Shown: positions 1-12,092, numbered from the stretch's first letter. The stretch is 64,000 bases of DNA from Paragyromitra xinjiangensis (GCA_038503065.1 JBCAMK010000002.1:1240001-1304000), one strand, 5' to 3'. Notes: generated by a model not told the origin, from the letters alone. Numbers and translations: made by a program.

Positions 1-279
1 ATCAGGTTGCTTTGTGGCCAGAAGCGATAACCGGGCTCACGTACTTCCTGATATCAAGAAACCTTTTAAGTGAAACGGCGAATATTATTTTACCTTTCAA
101 ATTTAGTCATATGTTTCTGTTTTCTAGTTAATATCGAAAGCACGCGCCTGCGGGGAAAATCACCTCAAAAACTGTACGCAAAAAATAATACTTGGCTAGA
201 ATATACAAGTTGTTTATTTCCACGAAGCCGAGTGATCGGGTATGATTCCTTGTGCTGCTTACCAGCAGCTAGAATTGTA

Positions 280-350
280 GCGTACTTGGTCTAACGGTTA
301 TGATTTTCGCTTCCCAAGCGGGAGAACGGGGTTCGACTCCCCGAGTACGC
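280..350 (+). tRNA. tRNA-Gly (anticodon CCC), copy 1
   Basis: The 71-nt sequence folds as a canonical tRNA. The acceptor stem GCGTACT pairs with AGTACGC, the D-arm contains TGGTCTAACGGTTA, the anticodon loop is TTCCCAA (anticodon CCC, reading GGG), and the T-loop is GTTCGACTC within a CGGGG/CCCCG stem. No intron and no encoded CCA are present, as expected of a eukaryotic nuclear tRNA. The TGGTCTAACGG and GGTTCGACTCC segments are the internal A and B boxes for RNA polymerase III. It is identical to the second copy about 350 bp downstream. Confidence 0.95.
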
Positions 351-631
351 ATGATATTGGATGGGACGAAAGAGGTTGCTTTGTGGCCAGAAGCGAAACC
401 AGGATTCGTTCTGTCCGATATCAGTGAACCTTTTAAGCGAAACGGCAAATGTCTTTTTGGCTTTAGATTTGTAGGCGTTTATTTGTATTCTAGCTAACGG
501 CGAAAACACGGGTCTGCGAGAAAAATCGCTTTACACAATGTACGCAAAATATAACCTTTGGCTAGAACCACACACGAATCCGAGTGATTGAGTATGATTC
601 ATTATACTGTTTACTAGCAGCCAGAACCGTA

Positions 632-702
632 GCGTACTTGGTCTAACGGTTATGATTTTCGCTTCCCAAGCGGGAGAACGGGGTTCGACTCCCCGAGTAC
701 GC
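632..702 (+). tRNA. tRNA-Gly (anticodon CCC), copy 2
   Basis: Identical over 71 nt to the copy at 280-350: same GCGTACT/AGTACGC acceptor stem, TTCCCAA anticodon loop and GTTCGACTC T-loop. It is the terminal part of the second tandem unit. The 3' flanks of the two copies differ (ATGATATTGG versus AATAGACTTC), marking the right edge of the duplication. No clear T-run terminator is visible directly after this copy. Confidence 0.95.
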
Positions 703-1355
703 AATAGACTTCGCTTCCTTTCCCGATATCGGGAAGGTGGTAAAAGTAATGTTTTTGGGCTTGAGTTTAGTTAGGCCCGAGCCCTAGTCTGAATTCGCAA
801 CCACCATGTATTTCTACAGACTTCTCAGGTGAAGAACTACGGACACAGCTTCTAAGGACATGGGGACCGGGGTAAGCATTAGTAGGTGGGGCTGAGAACG
901 AGCTTACATTCATTCGATTTAGATAATTCCTAACCGGGGTTGCTCACGTTTCCGTTCTGAAGGACATCCATCTACCTTGTTGATACGCGGCAGCGGTAAA
1001 TAATCCGATGTTCTATGTACCTGGTCATGCTGACTTGAACCTTGTCTTTGCATTTCTGAGCCTTGAGGTCTCGCATGACTCTACCCCGCAATTATTGCAC
1101 GTCGTGAGACAAGACAACAAGCTGTGGTGATACGATGGGTTACCACCGGGAAGCCTTGCATTGTTGGTGTCCTGTTGGCAGACAGAAGCATCTCGACTGC
1201 GAGGGGCACTACGAAGAGTTGACACCGCATCGCTATGTTTCAAAGCGACATCTGAGGGTACACAAAGTTCAAGCGCAGGATGAACAGCAAGCGAGCGAGT
1301 GAGAATCGATGAATCGATAATCTCGCTGTCTTGGCAGGGACCATCTTATCACAAC
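703..1355. other. Intergenic, 5' flank of the asparaginase-like gene
   Basis: No convincing coding frame or RNA was seen. The stretch separates the tRNA duplication from the first ATG of the next gene and presumably holds its promoter; no TATA-like box stood out. Confidence 0.5.
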
Positions 1356-2754
1356 ATGAGCTCTTATCACATTCCCAGCTCTACAGATTTCCAATTCGTC
1401 CAGTTGGGCAACCTAACGTCTATCTATTCAAACTCCACGATGTTGTCACGTCGCCCTGCTCTTGTCGTCCACGGTGGAGCTGGATCAATCTCGCGAACAA
1501 ATTTACCGGTTGATAGTCCCCAGTATGCTGCATACGTTTCATCACTAAGAGCTGTTCTATCAACAATCCACCCGCTTCTCCTCAATGGCGCGTCAGCTCT
1601 CGAAGCTGCCACAGCTGCTGTAAAGCTGTTTGAGGATAATCCGCTTTTCAACGCTGGTAAAGGCGCTGTGTTTAATTCAGCGGGCAAGAATGAACTCGAG
1701 GCGTCAGTGATGGTTACGAGGGGAGCTCAGAAACGTGGTGTGGGGGTGGAGCTATTGACGAGGGTGAAGAACCCAATCCTGCTCGCGAAGGAATTGTTGT
1801 TGCGACAGGAAGGGGAGAGAGGGGAGGGGGAGACGACGAAGCATAATTGTATCTCTGGTCCTGAGGCGGAGCGGTTAGCGAAGTTGTGGGGATGTGAGAT
1901 TGTTGATGAGGGTTATTTCTGGACTGAGAAACGGTGGCGGGAACACCTTCGTGGGTTGAAACAATCTAGTGGGCAATTGGCGGATGTTGGGGGGTTGGAG
2001 TTGGAGGAGTATCTTCCTCAGGGAACAGTCGGGTGTGTCGCGTTGGATGTGTATGGTACTCTTTGTGTCGCGACGAGTACGGGCGGGTTGACGAACAAGA
2101 TTCCGGGGCGGATTGGGGACACGCCGACGTTAGGCGCTGGGTTCTGGGCGGAGGAGTGGGAAGTTCCGGTATCACTGTCTCCGGTTCCCGCTGGTGTTGC
2201 TGCTGCAGATCATTCTTGGTATCGTTGGGTTTTCTCGAGTTGTTTCCCTAGCGCGTCAATCGAAACGGAGGGTTATGGGGAGAAACAACCGTTGCTATTT
2301 CAATCTGGCGAGCAGAGACAGAGGAAGATCAGAGCTGTAGCGCTCTCGGGAACGGGTAACGGGGACTACTTCTTACGTCTCGCTGCGGCTCATTCCGTCG
2401 CGGCTCGGTGTCGGTTTGGTGGGATGGATCTACAGGCTGCTACAGAGGCGATGGTGGGAGTGGGTGGAGAGATGCAGGTTGCAGCGGGGAACCGGTGGGG
2501 GAGGGGAGACGGAGAGGGTGGGTTTATTGGGATTGATGAGGCAGGGAAGGTAGGTCTATCCGTAACATTTATTTACTAGTAATTGAGTGCATCTTTGGTC
2601 CTCAATTAGGGTAGAGGAAGGTTACGTGGACATGTCTTGCTAACGGGAATACTAGGTAGTTATGGTGATGAACTGCGGCGGGATGTTCAGAGGGTATATC
2701 GACGATGGTGGGCAGGCTAGAGTCGGTGTTTTTAGGGACCAGAAGGAGACGTAA
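1356..2754 (+). CDS. Isoaspartyl peptidase / L-asparaginase-like Ntn hydrolase (family T2)
   Basis: Probable 430-residue threonine hydrolase that cleaves isoaspartyl peptides or asparagine after autoproteolysis. The N-terminal strand LVVHGGAGSI, the internal GTVGCVALD with the predicted nucleophile Thr near residue 224, the following TSTGGLTNKIPGRIGDTP block and the later LSGTGNGDYFLR are family hallmarks. The first ATG in frame is 1356; a second at 1440 lies directly before the conserved domain and is equally plausible. The frame opens out at 2577, but an intron at 2550-2655 (GTAGGT donor, CTAAC branch 11 bases before the acceptor) restores the family C-terminus MNCGGMFRGYID and a stop at 2754. 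An extra segment of about 60 residues lies between GAGFWAEEW and the AVALSGTG strand. Cytosolic location is inferred from the absence of a signal peptide. Confidence 0.88.
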
Positions 2755-4626
2755 GCGGTAGGCTGAGCTGATAAGCGTTGAATTATCATTACCATTCCTA
2801 GACTTTTTGCACCGTCGGATCTTCTCGATAATGCAAAACTGGTGATATTAGGGATACCCGGTGGTCTTCAGGTAAAGGGTGCTCTGGAACTATCTCTTAG
2901 AGGATGTATGCAATCTTAAGGGCTCGGAAATTATGGATGAATAGAGTACATGTAGCTACAAAACGGTACGCCGGGTACGGGTAGATATAGCTCATGCCCT
3001 AGGCCGTCCTTGCACCTAACAGTCCAACTTCAACTGTGGTAGTTGCTGAGATTAGCACACAGTACTGCCTAGAATGTACTCTCAAGGCACTCTAAAGTAC
3101 TCCTCGAACCGTCCTGCAAGGCTAAACGCTCTCTACGGGAGATGGGCGGAGATTTTCCCACAGTGGATGTTCCATGCGCCAGAGCTGGCTGCAGCTGTCT
3201 GCGTAGTGCAGAAACCCTGCACCTTAATCTTTTATCTCCGCAGAATGCGCAAAGGAAGGCGGGGTTACTAAGCTAGCAAACAATTGGGAAATTCCATCCT
3301 TTTTGAAATCAAGATACCTATCTCGGGACTTCTAGATATTACGAACAGCCTTCCTCAGTCATATGGGTGGTGCGCAGTAGAGCTTACACGCCTGCTGAGT
3401 AACGATATCGCCGTTGGCGGGACTTGATTCCATCAAATGCACGTACTCTACAAATCCATCACCGATCACAACACCTCGGAGGCGATAGCTCTTCGCAGGA
3501 ACGAGAACCATCGAGCGGCAATGCTATGCTCAGACATCCGGTTTTAGCGGTGAAGGGGGGTCAGAAATGCGAGGGACGAATCACTATTGTATGATACGAA
3601 GGTCATTCAAGCTACGCAGGTATCTGCGTATACCTGTGCATTACACGTTTTCCCCGGTCATAACAGTACCAAAGTCCCAACTGGTTCGCACAATATAACG
3701 TCCTTTTGTCACGGTTTACCCCATCCCGGTCTGGACGGCAACTTTGAACGGGCAGCCAACTCTCTTTGACGGTGGCTGCAGAACGTGCAGGGTGGGAAGA
3801 AGGAGGTTCTGAATCATGAATGGGCGGAGGTCCTGTCACTTCTGATACGGTTTTCCTCATGACGTATTAAACAACACGAGATCCTCGCCTGGGAACTCGC
3901 GGGAAAAAAGTAAACTGGAGGCGATAACTAATATTATCAATCAAGGGTGTTCAGGCATTTTGATACGGCTTGGGTTTGCCGTTGTTCGATTCCGATACAG
4001 TGAAGATAACCCTCTCTGTGTTGGTTCATCCCCAGGACTCCCCCTGATTCACCAACTTTTGAACCCCCGCGCACCGCCTCCATAGCCACACATCACCCGC
4101 TTCAACCTCCCACAAAGCGCTGGCGCGGCACTGGCAGGGTCAGCGAGCGAATAAGGACTCGCCAGCGCAAACTCCCAGCTCAGACCCCTCATGAGAGAGG
4201 GAAAAGAACTTAGGCATGGGGCCTCAGGCACGACTGTTCCGCTTACAGAGAGGCTGCATACAGACCGACATGGGGAGGCAGGAATAGGACTGACAGCGTG
4301 TTCTACCGAACGCCCGTTTTTATCTACTACCCTTCTCCCCTCTTTTCCCACTTCCCTCTTCCTCTTGTCCTTGTTTACATCACGGTCCGGTCTATCGAGC
4401 CTTACAATTATCTATTTGCTGAACGAATTATCGTTACATTTTCCAACCTCAGCTCTCTGTTTTCTGTTGATCGGAAAGTAATAGCTCAACACGTCTACTT
4501 GTGGTAACGATCTTCGCTCTATCCTGGTTCCTGGATTGCGGCTCTTCCAATAGCAACACACTGAGACACCACCACTCGCAACAATATCCAATTTCTAAAC
4601 TCTCGTGACATAGAACTCTAGCAATC
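2755..4626. other. Intergenic region with pyrimidine-rich leader at its right end
   Basis: Only short, non-conserved frames occur here. A CT-rich tract at about 4327-4375 (CCTTCTCCCCTCTTTTCCCA and onward) followed by an A/C-rich leader (about 4555-4625) looks like the core promoter and 5' UTR of the gene starting at 4627. Confidence 0.4.
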
Positions 4627-6332
4627 ATGGCCGAAGCATTGAACCTTCAAAATGCCCTAACTCTGGCAAGAAACGTACCCGCTCTTGCAGCAACTGTTAC
4701 AGTTGTCGATGACGCCGGAAAGGTCGTTACTACGGTATGTCCAACCGAGTATATAGCTACTTTCAATTCCATTCGTCCGATGTGTTGCACCGTAGCTCTG
4801 TATCCATACCAATCATGTATCCTCCCTATATAAAAAAACCTCCCTATAAACCAACTCTGCAAACACCCCATACTAACACCCCATAGTCCAAAAACATCTT
4901 CGGCGCCTTCAAACAAGCCCGCGAAGCCTACAAAGCGCGCAAAGCCGAAATCGCCGCCGAACGCTCCGGGGAAGCCACCCGTCGTCGGGAAGCCCGTCTC
5001 CGCGAAGCCCGCAAGCTCGAACGTCGCGAACGCAAGCTCCTCACCGCAGGCACCGAGGAAGCCGAAGACGGCGAAGAAGCGCAGCGCAAAAAAGAAAAGA
5101 AGAGGTCAAAATCCCGTAAGAACCGTTCTGCATCTCCAGATGAAGAGGAAGAAGCTTCCTCATCAGCTCTCACTCGTCGCGACTCCGAATCGACGGAATC
5201 AGAAACTATCTACTCGCCAGCCGCGATGGCAATGATGCACAACAACGCTTCACTGCTCACACTAGCACCAGCCATGCTAGTAGCCGGAGACCCACTCGCG
5301 GAGACGCTACAAATGCTGCTGATGCAGCTCCAGAACACCATCGACGAAATGTCATGTATTACCGCCGGCATCGGCGCGCTCATCAGCGAGCTCCAAAAAG
5401 TCCCAGACACCCTCGCCGTTGTCGGTCTCACCCTCGCCGAGATCTCCGCCATCGTCGCCAAGATCTCTCCCGCGGCAATCATGGGCCTCAAGAGCGCCTT
5501 CCCGGTAATCTTCGGTCTCCTCGGAAGCCCACAGTTTGCGGTCGTCGCCGGTGTCGGTATTGCTGCTACCGTCGTTGTTCTCGGAGGATACAGGATTATC
5601 AAGAATGTAGTTGGTGCAGGCCCTAAGGATCCGGATGAAGAGGAGCGGGATCTGGATCTGGAGTTTGGCGTCACAACTCTTCCGGATGATATCGAGGAGC
5701 CTGTGGCTGCGCCGGTTGTTGCGGCTTCACCTCCTAAGGCTATTATGCCCCCGCCTGCGCCGTTGGAGGTTCAGTTGAATGCGCTTAATATCCAGGGTGA
5801 TGCGGAGAAGGAGAAGGAGAGGAGGAAGACGAAGCGACGGGATAGTGAGAAATCGGTCAAGGCGGTCAAGTCGGAGAAATCACTCAAGTCGGTGTCTTCT
5901 GATAGGTCGGATAAGGATAGATCCCATAGGCCTTCGGCGGAGAGACGGGAGAGTAGGAAACACGACAAAAGCGAGAAGCGCGAGAGGGGGGAGAAGGTTG
6001 AGAAGCGTGACAAGAGTGATAGACATGATAGGAGCGATAGCAGCAAGCGGAGCGACAAGGGTGAAAGGAGCGATAAGAGTGAAAAGGGCGACAAGAGTGA
6101 GAGGAGCAAGAGCGACAAGAGCAAAAGCGAAAAGAAGAAGGATCTCACGATTAATCCTGGAAAATTCTCCCTCACCAGGAGGGCTACTGCTCCTGCTTCA
6201 CCTATGGAGCCATCAAGACCCTCACTGTCGAAACGGACTATGACCATAATAGGTTCGGCCTCTAAATCTGAGGAGAAGCTGAAGGCGCCGAAGAAGAAGC
6301 TACTTGCTGGCTTGTTCGATGGCCGTTCTTAA
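4627..6332 (+). CDS. Unrecognised fungal protein with glycine-rich membrane segment and charged K/S/D/R tail
   Basis: Two exons encode 517 residues. Exon 1 (4627-4734) is followed by a 152-bp intron (4735-4886; GTATGT donor, ACTAAC branch, ATAG acceptor), and the frame then stays open to 6332. Residues about 37-90 form a strongly charged Arg/Glu/Ala helix, probably coiled coil. Residues 150-240 are mostly helical. Residues about 240-275 (AFPVIFGLLG... AVVAGVGIAATVVVLGGY) form a hydrophobic, glycine-zipper-like stretch that could cross or insert into a membrane. From about 344 to 460 the protein is low complexity, dominated by KSDKSE/RSDK words, and it ends in a basic KKKLLAGLF motif. I do not recognise the family. 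The tail could be disordered, RNA-binding or phosphorylated, but this is inference. Several antisense frames over the tail are shadows of this composition. Confidence 0.85.
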
Positions 6333-7787
6333 TCTCTGTTATGGTAACTGTTTTGTACGAATTTGATGGACTATGGTGTATATGGTATGAGAATGATTTA
6401 AATTTGGTATATTTTCCCTATGGTGGTATTTTTTTCTTTACTTGTTTAATACATGGAAGGCGTTTTTTTGTCTACTACATTATTTTTTCGCTTCATGCGT
6501 TCGTTAATAGTACGGGTTTCATTGCGTTTGAACACTCTTTACAAGTCCCTTTTGTCTGCTCTTCTCATCTTGCGCTCCCTCAGGAGCTCACTGTAGATTT
6601 CTTAGGTGCCAGTGCTATTTTTGTCTCACTCGCTTGCTGGGTCCGCGGGTAGTGGGGAAGTTTGGTGGGTGTGATGGAGACAACACTGGTTGGTTTGATG
6701 TTCATAGAGTACTGATAGTTGACGTGGAGCCAATTTGTCTATTCCCACTTTTTTCCACGATCCAGTGTTCATGATGGAGTACATATGGTCACCTCCAGGG
6801 CCGCGCACCATGCGGTCTTTTTGGGAAGTGAAACTATTTTATTTCCTTTTCCTGCTTTGAATACCCTTTCAATGCAGGTGGCAAGGTGCGTATGACCCAA
6901 GTGAGGAAAGAAGAAGAAAAAAAACACCCCCCTGGTAATTTCCGGGTGCTACCGAACCCGACCAACCAAGACGTGGGTAATTCTCTGGAAGACATTCGAG
7001 CACATGTTTCCATCCTACTGGGAGGAGAACCCATCATCGTCGAATAAGGGCCGTATCGTGCAGACGGAACTGAGTGGACATGCACGTATTTCTACCGGTG
7101 GAGCCACGTTTTTTTTTTCTTCTTGTCTTGTCTTGAGCGTTTAAGCGGGTTGGGGGTGATGACGCCAATCGATGGTCATTGTCTGGGGCTGAGGAGTGGG
7201 GTTTAGCGAGTGATGGGCTGTGAGCCAAGATCTGCATGACTGTTTTGGGGTGGGGCTGTGAGGGGCCAATTGGGGGGTTTGATGCGCGGAACTCGGGTTG
7301 ATTTGTGAGCTCCTATCGGGGGTTTGTCTGTTAGTGCTCCGAGGGATTGTGGCTTGTCGGTTGGTGGTTCCTGCATGTTTGCTTGGGGAGAGTGGCGCGT
7401 GGGCTGGATCATTTGTGATCACTCGTTGATTTATTGTGGTGGTTTTTTGTTGATTTATTGATTAGGCTGACTACCTGGTGGTCTTTGTTTGTAACAGGGG
7501 CGGTTATTCAGGCTTTCCACCAGGCTAACCCCACTCTTCACGTAACTCCTCACAAACAGCCCTCGGCCCCAATTCGCGTGTTAATCATCCATGCAAGGCT
7601 CCGATGGATATCCGAAGGCTGAGACCTCAGCAGCCTAGGCTGGACACGAAGGTTGATTGGGATGTAATAGAACCCTCAGGTTTCCATAAAGGCTGTCATA
7701 AAGATTGTTTGTCACCTTCATATCAATCCCTGCTGAGAACAATATTCACAATATTCAACAATATTCCAAATTCTTTATATTCCCAAG
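6333..7787. other. Intergenic region
   Basis: Mixed-composition DNA with short frames on both strands but no recognisable protein or RNA. It includes T-rich stretches after the upstream stop (6400-6500) that may hold the 3' UTR, and a TTCTTCTTGTCTTGTCTTG tract near 7117. Confidence 0.4.
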
Positions 7788-8225
7788 ATGAACATTCCAT
7801 TCGAGAACGAAAGAAGCCTCAATCACATGTTCTCGCAGGGTTCCTCGTCATTCAGCTCAGGCCGTTCCGCCAAGACGCACCCAGCCGCACGGCCCGAGCA
7901 CAGACCTCTACCAACACCGCGGGTCCATCTTGCATCCCGACGTCAACGGTATTCTTCGGTGAGGACTAAGCAAACCCACCACAGCATCTTCGGTTTCGAC
8001 GACAGAACACCAACAACCGTACTGAAACCTGATAACATCATGATATCGCGAGGGGGGGGAGAGCAAACAAGGAATCCCGCATCGGCGCAAAAAAGGAGGA
8101 GGCGGGATTTATCGGTTTGGGGGGTGGGGTTTGCTGTATTTATGTGCGGTCGATTGTCTACTTTCCATGAATTAATTCTTTCAATCCCTCACTACACTCT
8201 CCTTGTTCTTTACGGGAAAAGGTGA
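7788..8225 (+). CDS. Possible small hypothetical protein
   Basis: An ATG-initiated frame of 145 codons, preceded by an A/T-rich leader with repeated AATATTC words (7740-7785). The first 65 residues are Ser/Arg/His-rich and disordered in character; the C-terminal part contains a hydrophobic stretch. A GTGAGG donor-like site near 7960 suggests the true gene could be spliced and end elsewhere. No family is recognised and no conserved motif supports it, so it may be a chance frame or part of an unresolved gene. Confidence 0.3.
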   Translation: MNIPFENERSLNHMFSQGSSSFSSGRSAKTHPAARPEHRPLPTPRVHLASRRQRYSSVRTKQTHHSIFGFDDRTPTTVLKPDNIMISRGGGEQTRNPASAQKRRRRDLSVWGVGFAVFMCGRLSTFHELILSIPHYTLLVLYGKR

Positions 8226-8570
8226 AGCCCAGCTTCTTGTTTTGCGGCGAACTTTCGAGGGTTTGGAATCTTTCATACTACTGGATCTGTACTTGTTGAG
8301 TTTCCAGCACTTTGTTCTGAAGTCTTGATATAGACGATAGATAACCTATAGGTGAGTTTTGGAAACCGTGCTACACTGCTACTCTTACCGGTTTTTTTCT
8401 TTCTTTTTCCTTCGGGTTCCAGAGATCTGTGCTTTATTTGTCTTTCGGATTACCTTCATGGGATAATGTATTAAGATACAACAGACCAGTCTTTATAATA
8501 TATCAACCCAGAACCCCCCCCTCCTCCTTCCTCTCCATCCCACTATCTTCCTTCCTCTACCAAAACTACA
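8226..8570 (+). promoter_or_regulatory. Promoter/leader of the dynamin gene with pyrimidine tract
   Basis: The 345 bases upstream of the dynamin start hold no gene. Positions about 8511-8566 are almost pure pyrimidine (CCCCCCCTCCTCCTTCCTCTCC and onward), the CT-rich core promoter/leader typical of filamentous ascomycetes, ending in an ACTACA start context before ATG 8571. Confidence 0.45.
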
Positions 8571-11500
8571 ATGGAGCTCATTCAATCCGCCTCCGCGTAC
8601 CAGCACGAATACTCCCCGACAAGCGAACGCATGGGGTCTTTCCCACCATCCACCATGAGCGCCCGTACTGAGAATAGATCCCACGCTGGATCCGTCCCGC
8701 CGGGTTACGACCCCGGTCCTGCGTCAGAGACAACCGTCGCTTCCGACTCGGAGGTGAAAGACCAGGTGTCGGATGTTAGCATGAGCGTGCAGCATCGTCA
8801 GCTCTCCGTGGGGAGGGCGAAGGAGGAGGAGGTTGCGGATGATTTATATGAGAAACGTAAGTAGCATGTTTGGTTGTGGGTAGGGTTTGGCTGATGTAGG
8901 GTAGCTCTAGCTGTTAGAGGTGGTGATCCTGCTGGAGATGATGGTGGTGTGCCGGAGGGAGAGGGGTGTGTGCAGGGTGATCCTATTGAGGAGGATCTGA
9001 GGGTTGAGGCTGCTGAGGGTGGGTTGGAGATACTTGGTGGGGGGATGAGGAGGATGGTGGATTTGGTGAATAGGTTGAGGGCGTCGGGGATTGAGGATCT
9101 GGGGTTACCATTGCCGAGGATTGCGGTGGTGGGGAATCAGAGTGCTGGGAAGAGTAGTTTGATTGAAGCTATTAGTGGGGTGAGCACTATGGTATCTAGA
9201 TGTGGGTTTTATTGATCAAGTACTGATATGGAGATATAGATCAAAGTCCCACGTTACACTGGGACCTGTACCAGGGTACATATCCTCCCATCCCATCTAA
9301 TAAATACCACATCACTAACCCTTCCTAAAGTGTCCCCTCGAAATCAACCTCTCCGAATCCAACAACCCCACCGACGCCTGGCACTGTCGTATCTCCCTCC
9401 GCTTTAAAAAACGCTACGACCCCTCCCTCGCCGCGAGCCAGAAATCCCGCAACAACCACCGCGTCTGCAGTCCATGGGTCGATCAAGCCACAGAGCAAGT
9501 TGCATTCCTAGACATCATGGATAAAGGTCAAGTCGAACCTGTCCTAGTCGCTGCGCAGAGGGCGGTGCTGAATCCGAGCAAGAGCTGGAAGGAGTATGTC
9601 TATGAGTTGAGGCCTGAGCTGGATGAGCACCATTCGAATGGGAGACGGGGACAGAAGCAGAGTGGGGGGGCCTGGGCGGGGTTTGGGAGGAAGGGGGGGA
9701 AGAAGAAGGGTGATAAGAGTAATGCGGAGGAGGATTTTGAGGTTAAGTTTAGTCCGAATGTGGTTTGTATGGAGGTGAGTGGTTCCGTTTGTTTTTTTTT
9801 GGGTGTAGGGCTGATGGATGGAGATTACGGGGCCGGATTTGCCGAATTTGGCGTTTATTGATTTGCCGGGGGTTATACAAACTACGGAATCGGTAAGAAT
9901 TTTTGTGGTGTTTCTGAGTGATGGCTAACACGGGATAGGAGAATGAGCACTACCTTATTGATCTAGTCACGGGACTGGTGAAGGAATATGTGCAGGAGGA
10001 GGATTGTTTGATCATGCTGGCTATGACGATGAAGGGTTTGACTTCTATTTTTGTTTCATGTAATATCACTCGGTTAAGTGCTGACTAAAATATCTTTTAG
10101 ATGATGCTGTGAATCAGTCTGCAGCTCGTTTGGCTAGAGAGTTTGGCGAAGAGAGGACTATTGGTAAACTTCCTTCGTTTTAGTGTAAGTCGGTTGTATT
10201 GCTGACGAACTCCAAGGCGCATTAACCAAGCCAGACACCGTCGGACCTGGTGAATACGAGCAATGGATTAATATCCTTCGTGGCAACTCCCACCGTCTCA
10301 AACACGGCTACTTTGTCACCAAGCAGCCGAACCAAGAGCAGCTCGTGCGGGGTATTGATCATGCCGAAGCGAGAGCCCAGGAAGCTGATTTCTTCGAAAA
10401 CACCGAGCCGTGGAAGACGGAGCTGCGAGATTTGAAGAATCGCTTTGGGACACAGGCGCTGCAGAGCTATTTGGCAAAGGAACTAGGAGAGCTGATTAGA
10501 AAGAGGTGAGTACTTACCCTGACGCGAACGTGCTGTGGCTGCTGATTACTTGGGTGTGGTAGGCTGCCTGGGATTATTGATAGTATTAGGAAGCAGCATG
10601 CTGAGGTGAGGGAAGAGCTTGCAGCTCTCCCTCCCCCACCTACTGATAACCAGACGTTTATCGTCCATAATCTCATCCGTGAATTTGATACCCTCCTCGG
10701 TGGCCACCTTACTGGAGGGCCCGGCCACAATGAGTTCCAACAGGAGCTCCGCAGCACTGCGGAGCAATTTCGGGGTGCCCTTAAGACTGTTCGACCAGCC
10801 CTCAAGTTTTTTCAGACGTTCGGGGAGGAAGAACAGTTCGCTGCGCAGCTTGGGTCGCCGCGTAAAATAGGAGCATCTGGGCGTGCAAACAAGCGAGCTG
10901 GAGACGGAGATGAATGGTTTGGCGATCGTGATCGTGAGACGTCTCCGAGCTTGAGGAAGGCAAGGAAGGGCCAACAGGGAGTAGAGGTACACACTTTATC
11001 AAGTGATGAAGGGGGTGGGGCGGGGCCTCAGTCGAAGAGAAGACGTCATGCTAACGAATTGGTTACGGCGTCGACTCCAAAGAAATCGAAGAGGGTAGTA
11101 AACTCTATGATTGGGCCGGAGAATGATGGTATGTTTTCATCTGTTCTTGGTTTTGCTGTGGGTTGTGTGTTCTGATTTGTTCCACTAGCCCATAAGTTCA
11201 ACCTGCCTCAGATCCGCCATATCATCGAGTCCACAGCAACTGCTCGCATTCCGGGCCAGGTCGACCCAACGGCCATCACAAACCTCATCAAACAGAGCAT
11301 CGACCTCTGGAATCCGATTGTGCATAACTTTCTTAACAAATGTGGTGGTCATCTTAATCACCAGGTACATGATTGCTTCACGCGTGTCTTTGACGGATAT
11401 AAGAGAAGCCCCATCTTCATAGCGGTTTACAACATACTCAACCGTCTCGTCACGGAGTCATTTGAGCACCAAAAGGGAATCATCGAACGTCTATGGTGGC

Positions 11501-12092
11501 TAGAGGCAGACCAAATATCGACTCTTAACGATGAAGACTACAATAGGTATATCGAGAACCACCTGGGAATCCTTGTCGGCAGGAGAGCACGAAACCTCGA
11601 GGACCAGGCTGGTCGTGCGGCAGCAGCGGCAGCGGATTCGCCTGCAGGCGATGAAACAAATATGACGCCGTCGCGCAAGAGGAAGACGTTTCAACCACCT
11701 CCGATGCGTGAAAACCAACCGGATCCTTACAGGAAGGAGGTCCAGGTGCTTGCGCAAGTTAGGGCGTACAATGAAGTCGCTCAGAAGAGGTTTGTGGATA
11801 ATGTTTACATGTCGATTCAGGGGGAACTGGTGAATGGGTTTCGGAAGAATATCCTTATGACTCTGCAGAATGGGTTGGGTCTGAATGGGCCGGATGGTAT
11901 GTCTTGTCTACTGGAACTTTTATGGCTTTTGTGTTTGGGAAAGGATGGCTAATTTGTGTCTCTTGGGGTTTAGTGGCGGAGATATGTACTGATCTTCTTG
12001 TGGAAGATCCACAGAAGGAGAAGCGTAGGAAGGAGTTGATAGGGAAGAGCGAGCAGTTGGCAAGGGCGATGGAGGAGCTGAGTCGTTTGTGA
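8571..12092 (+). CDS. Dynamin-family large GTPase (Mx/Drp-like)
   Basis: Eleven exons join in phase to 981 residues: 8571-8856, 8911-9179, 9240-9275, 9331-9774, 9824-9892, 9939-10035, 10101-10163, 10217-10505, 10563-11128, 11189-11896, 11974-12092. All dynamin G motifs are present: P-loop GNQSAGKSS (about 170-178), switch motif PRYTGTCTRCPLEI, DLPGV (about 358) and TKPD (425-428). The long helical middle/stalk follows and a C-terminal GTPase-effector-like helix ends in ARAMEELSRL. A low-complexity Gly/Lys insert sits inside the G domain (GGAWAGFGRKGGKKKGDK). Another linker carries SKRRRH and PKKSKRVV, resembling a bipartite nuclear signal. Family members polymerise and remodel membranes; the exact substrate is unknown. 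The 95-residue N-terminal extension is Ser-rich. It lies 2.4 kb upstream of the NLR on the same strand. Confidence 0.93.

Larger units (their letters stand above)
4..702 (+). repeat. Tandem duplication of a ~350-bp unit ending in tRNA-Gly
   Basis: Two head-to-tail units are visible. Unit 1 begins near position 4 and unit 2 near 373; both open with the word GGTTGCTTTGTGGCCAGAAG, share a diverged body (for example CCTTTTAAG.GAAACGGC), and end in an identical 71-nt tRNA. The offset is 369 bp at the left edge and 352 bp at the tRNA, so small indels have accumulated between the units. The tRNAs are identical while the flanks have drifted, which suggests selection or conversion on the tRNA. The left edge of unit 1 lies at the window border, so more units may exist upstream. 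Confidence 0.85.

Noticed and set aside
1299..1355. GTG-initiated N-terminal extension of the asparaginase-like gene
   Set aside because: A eukaryotic nuclear gene should start at ATG; the first in-frame ATG is 1356.
5210..6247. Long antisense frames (154 and 158 codons) over the charged protein gene
   Set aside because: They are mirror images of the Ser/Lys/Asp-rich coding sequence (poly-Ser/Leu) and disappear as independent genes once the plus-strand gene with its intron is accepted.
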